A DNA stretch of 35,711 nt from Streptomyces odonnellii (GTDB taxonomy: Bacteria > Actinomycetota > Actinomycetes > Streptomycetales > Streptomycetaceae), in assembly GCF_000981895.1 (NCBI RefSeq), contig NZ_LATD01000194.1, positions 1 through 35,711 on the forward strand. Reading direction: 5' to 3'. Shown in pieces: positions 1 through 7,348 of this stretch; position 1 is the stretch's first letter, and each line of letters starts with the position of its first letter. The translations under genes and the position numbers were made by a program. Under the pieces are notes generated by a model that searched no databases, had not been told where the DNA came from, and saw nothing but the letters and a program-made list of their open reading frames with translations.

Positions 1-293
1 GGGCGGGCCGGCGGGCGCTGCGGCCGTATCTGGCCGGGCTGCTCTGGATGGACCGGGGCGCGGAGGAGTCCTGGGAGCGGGGGCGGCGGCGCGACGGGCC
101 CGGCCTGTCCGGCTTCTGGGACGGCTGGACAACGGCGGAGACTCGCCATTTCTCGGACGACCCGTCCCGCCCGTTCGCGGACACCCTGATACGGGAGGTG
201 CGCGAGGGATATGTGATGCTCCCGGGTCCCCGTTCGGGCGCGATGCAGGGTCAAATCATCACCGACGGTGATCAGTTTCGGCCTCCATACTGA
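1..293 (+). CDS. C-terminal end of an unidentified protein (5' truncated by window edge)
   Basis: An open frame enters from the left edge (codons from base 3) and stops with TGA at 291-293, giving about 96 residues. An internal ATG at 48 has no convincing ribosome binding site, and the frame is open upstream of it, so this is more likely the tail of a longer gene than a small gene. The visible part is rich in charged and aromatic residues (LRPYLAGLLW near the start, GFWDGW in the middle) and ends in GDQFRPPY. I see no membrane segment, metal motif or nucleotide-binding motif and cannot assign a family. Codon usage is normal for the window. The gene is followed by the promoter/terminator unit at 333-434, so it probably does not continue transcriptionally into the AAA+ gene. 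Confidence 0.6.
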   Translation, partial: AGRRALRPYLAGLLWMDRGAEESWERGRRRDGPGLSGFWDGWTTAETRHFSDDPSRPFADTLIREVREGYVMLPGPRSGAMQGQIITDGDQFRPPY

Positions 294-332
294 GCAGTCG
301 GAAATCGGTTGCGCACGAGTGCCCAACTCGGC

Positions 333-362
333 TTGACCGGGGGGCGGGACAGGTCTTACGTT
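333..362 (+). promoter_or_regulatory. Candidate housekeeping-type promoter
   Basis: TTGACC at 333-338 and TACGTT at 357-362 are separated by 18 bp and fit a vegetative (HrdB-like) promoter. The predicted start of transcription is about 367-370, which coincides with an ATG at 367. It lies only about 60 bp before a strong hairpin, so the transcript would be very short unless the hairpin is read through. Confidence 0.5.
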
Positions 363-366
363 CTCA

Positions 367-434
367 ATGTGCGGCTTTTCGGAGCCGTCGCAGACGCGAA
401 GCCCCCGGTTGTTCCCCCGTGATCGGGGGCTTCG
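367..434 (+). ncRNA. Candidate small RNA or leader RNA ending in a hairpin
   Basis: Between the promoter-like elements at 333-362 and the terminator hairpin at 397-434 lies a unit of about 70 nt that could be a free small RNA. The alternative is a leaderless leader peptide: ATG at 367 opens a 51-codon frame beginning MCGFSEPSQTRS and stopping with TAG at 520-522, running through the hairpin. No Shine-Dalgarno sequence precedes that ATG. The unit lies in the spacer before the AAA+ gene and could attenuate it. This is inference from sequence signals only. Confidence 0.35.
397..434 (+). terminator. Strong hairpin, probable terminator or attenuator
   Basis: CGAAGCCCCCG (397-407) pairs perfectly with CGGGGGCTTCG (424-434), an 11-bp stem with a 16-nt loop, followed by a T/C-rich stretch (TTCTGCCCTCTT). 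Confidence 0.75.
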
Positions 435-488
435 TTCTGCCCTCTTCGCCGGTTTTCGCGGGCCGCGCCCTCTCCCCCGCTCACCCTG

Positions 489-504
489 GGTCACCGCTGT
501 GACC
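489..504. promoter_or_regulatory. Short inverted repeat upstream of the AAA+ gene
   Basis: GGTCAC-CGCT-GTGACC is a perfect 6-bp inverted repeat. A -10-like TACGAT follows at 543-548 without a good -35. It may be an operator for the gene starting at 660. The regulator is unknown. Confidence 0.3.
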
Positions 505-659
505 TCTGTGTGGTGCCCTTAGTCGCACACCCTCTGCGCAGGTACGATGCCTTTCGGTGCGGTCAATTCCCGTCCGCCAGAGGGTGGTTCAGCACGCTGC
601 CGACGGGCGCCCGCCCGGCGGGACAATCCGGGGGCACGGTTTGTTGTGGGGGAAGGCTG

Positions 660-2591
660 ATGGAGAGCGGCAGCGGCATCGGCACACAGGGCGGCACCGG
701 AGCCCCCGCCGACCTCGCATGGGTGCGCGGAGTGGACGCGTACACGATGGGGGCGTACCCCCAGGCCGAGGAGGAGTTCCGGGCCGCGGTACGGCTCGAT
801 CCCGGGATGGCCGACGGCTGGCTCGGACTGCACGCGCTGCGCGTCGACACCACCCCCGCCCTGCTGCACATGTACCGCCACCGCGACCGCTTCGGTGAGC
901 AGCGCGCCCGTCACCGCCGTACCCTCAACTCCTGGTACTGGCTGGGCTGGTGGGTGCAGCCGGTGCTGGAGAGCGGGCGTGATCTGCTGCTCGCGCACGC
1001 CTCGCACTGGCTGGACGGCCGGCATGTGCCGGAGCTGGACCGGGCGCTCGCGGGGCTGCCGCCGGTCGACGCCGATCCGCAGGTACGGTTCCTGCACGCC
1101 TGCCGCGCCTATCTGGTGAAGGACTGGGACCAGCTCGTACGGCACACCGAGCCGCTGGTCAACGATCCGCTGCTGGGCATCGAGGCCGGGCTCTTCGGCG
1201 GGATGGCCCGGGTCAGACTGGAGATGTACGGACAGGCCCTGCCGCTGCTGTCCACGGCGCTGATGCGCTGCCGCAGCGAGCAGCCCCAGCGCAAGGAGCT
1301 GCGGTACTGGCTGGCGCGCGCCCATGAGGGCACCGGGCGCAGCGCCGCCGCGTTACCGCTGTACCGGGCCGTGCACCGGCTCGATCCGGCGTTCATGGAC
1401 ACCGCGGCCCGGCTGGCGGCGATCACCGATTCCGACTCCGACGTCTACGACGGTCCTGACGATCCGGCGGGGCTGGCCTCGGTGGCGCTGGCGGGCTTCG
1501 GCCAGGACATGGCGGACGCGATGGACACGCAGCAGGGCGAGAGCGAGGGGCCGCTGGGCTCCGACGTGCTGCTCGGCCGGGAGAGCCAGCCGCCGATGGG
1601 CGGCGGGGGCACGGTGCCGGCGCGCGACGACGTACGGGAGAAGGTGCCGCCACCGCCCGCGCAGCACGCCCAGCCCCGGTTCCCGGAGGGCCCGACCGAT
1701 CCGGCGCTGCTCGCCGAGGCACTGGCCGAGCTGGAGCGGATGGTCGGTCTGGAACCGGTGAAGCGCCAGGTCAAAGCCATCTCCGCGCAGCTCAACATGG
1801 CCCGGCTGCGGGCCGGCGAAGGGCTGCCCGTACAGCCGCCGAAACGTCACTTTGTCTTCTCCGGCCCCTCCGGCACCGGCAAGACCACCGTCGCGCGCAT
1901 TCTCGGGCGGATCTTCTATGCCCTCGGGCTGCTGGGCGGCGATCATCTGGTGGAGGCCCAGCGGGCGGATCTGGTGGGCGAGTTCCTGGGACAGACCGCG
2001 GTCAAGGCGAACGAGCTGATCGACTCCGCGATCGGCGGGGTGCTCTTCGTCGACGAGGCGTACAGCCTGTCCAACTCCGGTTACACCAAGGGCGACGCCT
2101 ACGGCGACGAGGCGCTCCAGGTGCTGCTCAAGCGCGCCGAGGACAACCGGGACCATCTCGTGGTCATCCTGGCCGGGTATCCGGAGGGCATGGACCGGCT
2201 GCTCGCCACCAACCCCGGTCTGTCCTCGCGCTTCACCAGCCGGGTCGACTTCCCCAGCTACCGGCCGCTGGAGCTGACCGCGATCGGCGGGGTGCTGGCC
2301 GCGGAGAACGGCGATCTCTGGGACGAGGAGTCCGCGGACGAACTGCTGTCCATCAGCGGCCATGTCGTCGACCAGGGGTGGATCGACGAGCTGGGCAACG
2401 GCCGCTTCGTACGGACGCTGTACGAGAAGAGCTGCGCGTACCGCGATCTGCGGCTGTCCGGCTACAGCGGTACGCCCACCCGCGACGATCTGGCGACGCT
2501 GCGGCTGCCCGATCTGATGCAGGCGTACGGCGAGGTGCTCTCGGGGCGCGGCCCGGCGACCCGGGGATCGCAGGACCCGCCGGCCTCCTGA
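660..2591 (+). CDS. AAA+ ATPase, EccA/CbbX (CbxX/CfqX) type with TPR-like N-terminal domain
   Basis: A 643-residue cytosolic ATPase. I chose ATG 660 because GGGGGAAGG lies 5-6 nt upstream; the frame is open further upstream, but that extension is low in hydrophobic order and lacks a binding site. Residues about 15-270 are helical repeats resembling TPRs (AYPQAEEEFRAAVRLDP is a typical unit). An acidic and Pro/Gly-rich linker follows. The AAA+ core then carries Walker A GPSGTGKT at 402-409, Walker B LFVDEA at 462-467 with D465 and E466, and a sensor/arginine segment NPGLSSRF at 518-525. This layout matches EccA of ESX/type VII secretion and the CbbX family, both hexameric remodelling ATPases. 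No ESX structural genes or Rubisco are nearby, so the client is unknown. It faces the protease gene across a shared terminator. Confidence 0.88.
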   Translation: MESGSGIGTQGGTGAPADLAWVRGVDAYTMGAYPQAEEEFRAAVRLDPGMADGWLGLHALRVDTTPALLHMYRHRDRFGEQRARHRRTLNSWYWLGWWVQPVLESGRDLLLAHASHWLDGRHVPELDRALAGLPPVDADPQVRFLHACRAYLVKDWDQLVRHTEPLVNDPLLGIEAGLFGGMARVRLEMYGQALPLLSTALMRCRSEQPQRKELRYWLARAHEGTGRSAAALPLYRAVHRLDPAFMDTAARLAAITDSDSDVYDGPDDPAGLASVALAGFGQDMADAMDTQQGESEGPLGSDVLLGRESQPPMGGGGTVPARDDVREKVPPPPAQHAQPRFPEGPTDPALLAEALAELERMVGLEPVKRQVKAISAQLNMARLRAGEGLPVQPPKRHFVFSGPSGTGKTTVARILGRIFYALGLLGGDHLVEAQRADLVGEFLGQTAVKANELIDSAIGGVLFVDEAYSLSNSGYTKGDAYGDEALQVLLKRAEDNRDHLVVILAGYPEGMDRLLATNPGLSSRFTSRVDFPSYRPLELTAIGGVLAAENGDLWDEESADELLSISGHVVDQGWIDELGNGRFVRTLYEKSCAYRDLRLSGYSGTPTRDDLATLRLPDLMQAYGEVLSGRGPATRGSQDPPAS

Positions 2592-2634
2592 AAGTCTCCG
2601 CGCGTCACAACGGCCCGAGCCGCCACCACGACCT

Positions 2635-2669
2635 GTGCCGTCCGCCCCCAGTGCGGGGACGGACGGCAC
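2635..2669. terminator. Bidirectional terminator between AAA+ and protease genes
   Basis: GTGCCGTCCG (2635-2644) pairs with CGGACGGCAC (2660-2669), and CCCC/GGGG pair inside the loop. It lies between two convergent stop codons, so it can serve both genes. Confidence 0.8.
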
Positions 2670-2696
2670 GGTCGTACGGAAACGCGCCGGTCGGCG

Positions 2697-5600
2697 CTAC
2701 TTCGTCAGATACGCGTCCAGCACGGTCTGCGAGAAGGCGTTGCCCGCGCGGTCCCTGACCTCGGCCATGAAGGAGACCGAACCGCCGGCCGCCGGGTTGG
2801 CCACCTTCACCCGGCCGTCGCGCACCGCCGTCTTCGACCAGGTCGTACCGCGGTCGTACGAGACGTACACCGTCAGCGCCTTGAGATTCCGGCCGGCCGC
2901 CGAGCCCTGGACGGTGACCGGGACGCTCTGGACGGCACCCGCCACGGCGCGGGCGTCCAGCCCGAGTCGGGGCGTGTAGCGCACCACGCTCGCGGGCAGG
3001 GCGGTGGGCTCCTCGGTGTGTCCCGAGGTGAACTCGGCCGACCAGGTCACCTGGGTGGACACCGCCGAGATGCCCGTCGTGGCCCGGCTGACGGTGGTGA
3101 CCAGCCGGTACCTGGCCCGCTCCTTCGGCAGGTCGAAGCCGACCGTGTCGAGGATGCCGCCGGCCGTGGCGTACTCCTTGCCGTCGCGGTAGAGCGTGGT
3201 GGACGCGGTCGCCGTGTCGTACAGGCTGGTCCCGTCGTGGCCGGCGCCGTCGGCGAACGGCCGGACGGCGCCGGTCAGCCGGTCGCCGTCACGCGTCAGT
3301 CCGCCGCCCTTGACGAGCGCGGGCCCGAAGACCGCGGTGTTGAAGTCCTCGGTGTACGAGATGCCGCCGCGGTAGACCCGGGACGGTTCGCTGTACCGGG
3401 TCTCGGCCGTCCCGCCGCGCTGCTGCTGGAAGGTCCGCTGCCAGGCGTACCCGCCCTGGAGGTAGGTGGTGGTCGTGGTCGCCAGATCCGCGAAGGTGAC
3501 CGGCGAGGAGGTCGGGAAGTCCGGCGTCGAGAAGATCTGGGCCCAGCGTCCGCCGGTGACCGAACCGCCCGCGTTGACCGTGACCTTCGCCAGGTCCCTC
3601 ACCTTGGTGTGCTGGGTGTGACCGGTGTAGAAACCGTCCTTGAGGGTGTCGGCGAGCAGATAGTCCGTCCCGTCGCCCGCCCAGGTGGAGAGCAGATACG
3701 AACTGACCGAGCCGGGCTTGGGCGCGGGGCCGACCTGCTGGGTGCGGAAGCCCTCGGACAACTGGCCCATGTAGAGGATGATCGGGCCCGGGGCCTCCTT
3801 CGGCGAGATCGTCAGGAAGCCGGACTGGTACGAGGCGTCGGGATCCGGCGGTGTCATGTCGATCAGCTCGGTGGCACGCGCGTCGACCGCCAGCTCGGTG
3901 TCCCGCGTCAGATCGAGCCGGGGCGCGGCGACCCAGTCGTCCCCGATGTAGACGAGGTCGGGGCTGAGCAGCGGGATCTCGCCGAGGATCGTGTAGATCC
4001 CGCGCGGCAGCCGGACCTGGGCCGAGCCCTTGTCGCCGGACACCCTGACCATGGTCTGCGCGCCCAGGTCGTAGATGAACGCCGTCCAGTCGCCGTCCGC
4101 CGGTGCGGAGCCGTCGCGGGCGGTGGCCTTGAGGGTGAGGTTGTACATCTCGCCCTCGCGGTTCAGCGCGCCCGCGGTACGGACGCTCTGACCGCCGCCG
4201 GTCGCGGTGACGGCGAGGCTGTAGACACCGTCGGCGTCGCCGCCGAGCGTCGGGTCCGCGGTGATGTCCACGGACGCGGTGCCGCCGGCCGGGACGGTGA
4301 GCCGCGAGGCGCCGAGGGTGAAGAAGCCGGCGGGAGCGTCCGTGCCGGCCGGGCCCGTGGCGGTGGCCGCGAGATCGAGGGTCAGCGGCTCGGCGCCGGT
4401 GTTGCGGTAGGTCAGGGTCCTGGTGACGGGCTGGTCGTCGTCGTGCGGCCAGGCCGGGGCGCCAAAGCTCAGTGAGGCGGGCTCGGTGACCACGCTCTGG
4501 GTGAGGGCGTGGGCCGAATCGACCCGGCCGCTGCCCTGCTCGACCGCGCCGTACGGGCCGGGCTTCGCGGAACCGACCAGCGCGGCCTTGAGCCGGGGGC
4601 CGTCCCAGTCGGGGTGCTGCTGGGCGAGGAGAGCCGCCGCGCCGGCCACGTGCGGGGTGGCCATGGAGGTGCCGTCGATGGTGAGGTAGCCGGGCGCGGG
4701 GTGCGGTATGCCCGGATTCTGGTCGATGACACTGCCCTTGGCGGCGGCCGCGGTGATGGCGACACCGGGCGCGGTGATGTCGGGCTTGAGCGCGCCGTCG
4801 CCGACGCGCGGGCCGCGCGAGGAGAAGTCCGCGAGGACGTCCTGCTTGTCGACGGCGCCCACGGTGAGCGCGGCGTCGGCGGTGCCCGGGGTGCCCACGG
4901 TGGAGGCGCCGGGCCCGGAGTTGCCGGCCGCGATCACGAACAGGGCCCGGTCCGAGAGCCTGTTGACGGTCTCCTCGACCGGGTCGACACCGGGAGTGTC
5001 GGGGCCGCCGATGGAGAGGTTGACGACCTTCGCTCCCTGCTCGACCGCCCACTCCATGCCGGACATGATCGAGGACTCGGTGGCCGCGCCCCGGTCGTTC
5101 GCCACCTTGCCGATGAGGAGCTGTGCGGCAGGGGCGACACCCTTGTACATGCCCTTGGACTGGGCACCGGTTCCGGCGAGGATCGAGGCGACATGGGTGC
5201 CGTGGCCGTAGCGGTCCATGATGTCGGCGGTGTCGGCCGAGGTGAAGTTCCTGCCCGCGACGACCTGGCCCGCCACATCCGCATGGCCGGTGTCGATCCC
5301 GGTGTCCAGGACGGCGACCTTCACGCCCTTGCCGTCGTATCCTGCGGCCCAGGCGCTCGGTGCGCCGATCTGCGGGACGCTGACGTCGAGGGCCGTCCTG
5401 AGCAGGCCGTCGAGACGTACGGAACGGACCCCGGAGGCGAGCCGCAGTCCACGCTCGGAGCGCGCGGTCAGCGAGGCCCACACCCCGGCCGCCGCACTCC
5501 CCCGTACGGTCAGCGCCTCGCTGCCCACGGCGCCGATCTCGGCGCGCACGGTCGTACCGCCCTGCCGGCGCAGTCCGTCGCGCGCCGACTGGCGCGCCTT

Positions 5601-6098
5601 CGCGCCGGGGGCGTACGAGACGATCAGCGGCACGCCGTCGCCGGTGAGCGTCCGGTATTCGGGGCGGCTCAGCTCGGTGACGTCGAAGAGCCGGATGTCG
5701 AGCTTGTCGGTGGCGATCAGCCCGGCGGCGTCCGCCGGGAGTACGTACGAGTGGCCCTTGACCTCGCGCATCTGGACCGGCACGGAGGCGCGTCCCGGGG
5801 CGGGGCGCAGTCCGGCGGTCTTTCCGCGTGCATCGACGAGGACCCGGTCGCCGGTGATCAGGGTGACCTCGCGGGCGGCCCCGGTGTCCGCGGCCCCCTG
5901 CGCCGGCTGCCCGGGCTGCGCGAACTGTCCGGGCCGTTCGTGCTGTCCGTGCTGTCCGTGCGCGGAATCCGGGGCCGGACGGGCCGCGGCCGTACCCGCG
6001 GTGGCCGTGGCCGCCATGGCGAGCGCCACCGCTCCCGCCAGAAGGGCGCCGGCAGTTGTGCTTCCTGGTCTCCGTGTGCCGCGTGATGCTGTCCGCAA
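2697..6098 (-). CDS. Secreted S8 (subtilisin-like) serine peptidase, large form
   Basis: A 1133-residue exported protease. The chosen start is TTG at 6098, preceded by AAGGGGG 4 nt upstream. A GTG at 6182 is in frame, but it would overlap the -10 box of the apparent promoter. From TTG the protein begins with a classic signal peptide: basic MRTASRGTRRPG, a hydrophobic Ala/Leu core, and an Ala-rich cleavage region near residue 36-40. A propeptide of about 200 residues follows. The catalytic triad is D265 (VLDTGID), H299 (GHGTHVAS) and S478 (GTSMATPHVAG), with oxyanion N393 (AAGNSGP). About 600 further residues look like beta-rich accessory domains ending in a Y-x-S/T-K-type tail, as in other large Streptomyces subtilases. 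It is probably active in extracellular protein degradation. The substrate is not predictable. A DasR-like site lies upstream. Confidence 0.93.
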   Translation of the reverse strand: MRTASRGTRRPGSTTAGALLAGAVALAMAATATAGTAAARPAPDSAHGQHGQHERPGQFAQPGQPAQGAADTGAAREVTLITGDRVLVDARGKTAGLRPAPGRASVPVQMREVKGHSYVLPADAAGLIATDKLDIRLFDVTELSRPEYRTLTGDGVPLIVSYAPGAKARQSARDGLRRQGGTTVRAEIGAVGSEALTVRGSAAAGVWASLTARSERGLRLASGVRSVRLDGLLRTALDVSVPQIGAPSAWAAGYDGKGVKVAVLDTGIDTGHADVAGQVVAGRNFTSADTADIMDRYGHGTHVASILAGTGAQSKGMYKGVAPAAQLLIGKVANDRGAATESSIMSGMEWAVEQGAKVVNLSIGGPDTPGVDPVEETVNRLSDRALFVIAAGNSGPGASTVGTPGTADAALTVGAVDKQDVLADFSSRGPRVGDGALKPDITAPGVAITAAAAKGSVIDQNPGIPHPAPGYLTIDGTSMATPHVAGAAALLAQQHPDWDGPRLKAALVGSAKPGPYGAVEQGSGRVDSAHALTQSVVTEPASLSFGAPAWPHDDDQPVTRTLTYRNTGAEPLTLDLAATATGPAGTDAPAGFFTLGASRLTVPAGGTASVDITADPTLGGDADGVYSLAVTATGGGQSVRTAGALNREGEMYNLTLKATARDGSAPADGDWTAFIYDLGAQTMVRVSGDKGSAQVRLPRGIYTILGEIPLLSPDLVYIGDDWVAAPRLDLTRDTELAVDARATELIDMTPPDPDASYQSGFLTISPKEAPGPIILYMGQLSEGFRTQQVGPAPKPGSVSSYLLSTWAGDGTDYLLADTLKDGFYTGHTQHTKVRDLAKVTVNAGGSVTGGRWAQIFSTPDFPTSSPVTFADLATTTTTYLQGGYAWQRTFQQQRGGTAETRYSEPSRVYRGGISYTEDFNTAVFGPALVKGGGLTRDGDRLTGAVRPFADGAGHDGTSLYDTATASTTLYRDGKEYATAGGILDTVGFDLPKERARYRLVTTVSRATTGISAVSTQVTWSAEFTSGHTEEPTALPASVVRYTPRLGLDARAVAGAVQSVPVTVQGSAAGRNLKALTVYVSYDRGTTWSKTAVRDGRVKVANPAAGGSVSFMAEVRDRAGNAFSQTVLDAYLTK

Positions 6099-6180
6099 CG
6101 TGCCCCCTTGCCCAGTCGGGGCAGCCTGGTGCGCCCCGGACGAAGGTGCCCCGGGCCGGTGTCCCACCCTTGGCGCGGAC

Positions 6181-6210
6181 ACGCTAAAAGCGCCTTGATC
6201 GGCCAGTCAA
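6181..6210 (-). promoter_or_regulatory. Probable promoter of the secreted protease
   Basis: Reading the minus strand, TTGACT (6205-6210) and TAGCGT (6181-6186) are 18 bp apart, a good vegetative promoter. Transcription would start near 6174, giving a leader of about 75 nt before the TTG start at 6098. This supports the shorter protease start. Confidence 0.55.
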
Positions 6211-6248
6211 TCGGGCGATTCACCCGCATACGAGGGCAGGTGAGCGCG

Positions 6249-6264
6249 ATTGGTATAGACCCTT
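6249..6264. promoter_or_regulatory. DasR-responsive-element-like palindrome
   Basis: ATTGGTATAGACCCTT matches 12 of 16 positions of the GntR-family DasR operator ACTGGTCTAGACCACT, including TGGT and TAGACC. It lies about 40 bp upstream of the protease -35 box and 215 bp upstream of the GPP34 gene. DasR is the N-acetylglucosamine-responsive repressor of chitin use and development in Streptomyces. Assignment is by motif only. Confidence 0.45.
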
Positions 6265-6300
6265 TACGGAAAATCTGGTGCCGCGATGTGGCGGAACACC

Positions 6301-6351
6301 CCGAAGGCCCGTTCCATGAAGGCCCGTTCCATGGCGGGAACGGGCCTTCGG
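6301..6351. repeat. Hairpin with two tandem, interchangeable 5' arms
   Basis: A 15-bp unit (GAAGGCCCGTTCCAT) is repeated in tandem at 6303-6317 and 6318-6332. The first copy, with two extra bases (6301-6315), pairs over 15 bp with 6337-6351. The second copy (6318-6330) pairs over 13 bp with 6337-6349 around a 6-nt loop. It sits between divergent genes, an unusual place for a terminator; it could block read-through or act as a leader switch. Confidence 0.7.
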
Positions 6352-6478
6352 AATCCGTGCCGTAACGGGCGGGCGACGGAGCCGTACCAGCGGCGTGCGC
6401 GCTGCAACCGCGGCTCCCGGTGCGAGCGTTGTCCTGTGTAGTCCGAAACGTTCAGTACCGCGACCAGGGAGTACCGCA

Positions 6479-7276
6479 ATGCACGACCGACCGTTCCGTA
6501 CTCTGCCCGAGGAACTTCTGCTGGCCTGCGTGGATCCGGAGACAGGGGTGGTCAGGCGTCCCGACTTCTTCAACCGGGTGCTGTCCGGAGCCGTTCTCGC
6601 CGAACTGGAGCTGTGCGGCGCGATCACCGTCGAGGATCTGAGGATCGTCCAGCTGCATCCGGTCACGCTGGGAGAGCCGACCATCGACACCATTTTCGAC
6701 GAGATGTCGAGCCACATAAGACGTGGCCAGCCCGGCGCCGCGACCGACCGGCTCGTCGGCCCCCGGGAGAGCCTGGACGCCCTGCGCCCCGGACTGCCCC
6801 GTGGCATCGCCGCCCGCCTGGTCGCGGGGGCCCGGATCGGCATCGCCGCCCTGCTGACGAAGTTGACGCTCGAGGACTGGATCAGCACCGGGCCCCACTT
6901 CCGTGACATCGAACCGCGCTATCTGGAAGCTCTGGAGACCAGTGGGCTGCTGACCGCTCACCGGCGCCGTGTGCTGGGCATCGTTCCCCGCTTCACCTGG
7001 AGCGTCGCGTCCCCCGAGGACGCCCGGCGGGCCGCGGCCGTGATCGACGACGCGGTCCGCGCGGTCGTGTACGGAGCCGGGCCCGCCGTGCCGTCCCCGC
7101 GCGCCGTCTGTCTGGTCGCCCTGGTCGGGGCCTCCGGCCTCGCCATACGCCTGTATCCGGGCCAGGAAAACCGGGCGACCCGGGACCGTATCGACCGGAT
7201 CACCGAGGGCCATCCGATCGGCGCCGCCGTGAGCGCCGTCCGAGAGGCCGACTGGAAGGCGCGGGAGGCCGACTGA
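6479..7276 (+). CDS. GPP34 (Golgi phosphoprotein 3-like) domain protein
   Basis: 265 residues from ATG 6479, with AGGGAG 8 nt upstream. The beginning (LPEELLLACVDPETGVV) and the following helical segments with VLSGAVLAELELCGAITVE match the GPP34 fold, mostly helical with no transmembrane segment. In eukaryotes GOLPH3 binds PI4P on Golgi membranes. In Streptomyces and other actinobacteria the family is multiplied and mostly uncharacterised, so membrane binding here is only an analogy. The protein has the full domain length. It is alone in its transcription unit, bounded by the divergent protease and a terminator shared with the CNNM gene. Codon usage resembles that of its neighbours. Confidence 0.85.
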   Translation: MHDRPFRTLPEELLLACVDPETGVVRRPDFFNRVLSGAVLAELELCGAITVEDLRIVQLHPVTLGEPTIDTIFDEMSSHIRRGQPGAATDRLVGPRESLDALRPGLPRGIAARLVAGARIGIAALLTKLTLEDWISTGPHFRDIEPRYLEALETSGLLTAHRRRVLGIVPRFTWSVASPEDARRAAAVIDDAVRAVVYGAGPAVPSPRAVCLVALVGASGLAIRLYPGQENRATRDRIDRITEGHPIGAAVSAVREADWKAREAD

Positions 7277-7304
7277 GCGCGCGCCCGCCCATCACCCGCG
7301 GCCC

Positions 7305-7339
7305 CCTCGCCCGGAGGCCGGAAGGGGCGCCGGGCGAGG
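7305..7339. terminator. Bidirectional terminator
   Basis: CCTCGCCCGG (7305-7314) pairs with CCGGGCGAGG (7330-7339), loop 15 nt, between the convergent stops at 7276 and 7349. Confidence 0.7.
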
Positions 7340-7348
7340 AGGGTCCGG

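Noticed and set aside
510..659. N-terminal extension of the AAA+ ATPase from GTG 510
   Set aside because: No ribosome binding site precedes it, the residues are unlike the family, and ATG 660 has a good GGGGGAAGG. The region also contains a -10-like box.
3018..6086. Long plus-strand open frames opposite the protease
   Set aside because: They are frames without stops caused by high GC. The protease frame has clear catalytic motifs and the antisense proteins are Arg/Gly-rich without domains.
6099..6182. Longer protease start at GTG 6182
   Set aside because: It would overlap the -10 box of the protease promoter and put 28 residues in front of a complete signal peptide. TTG 6098 has its own ribosome binding site.
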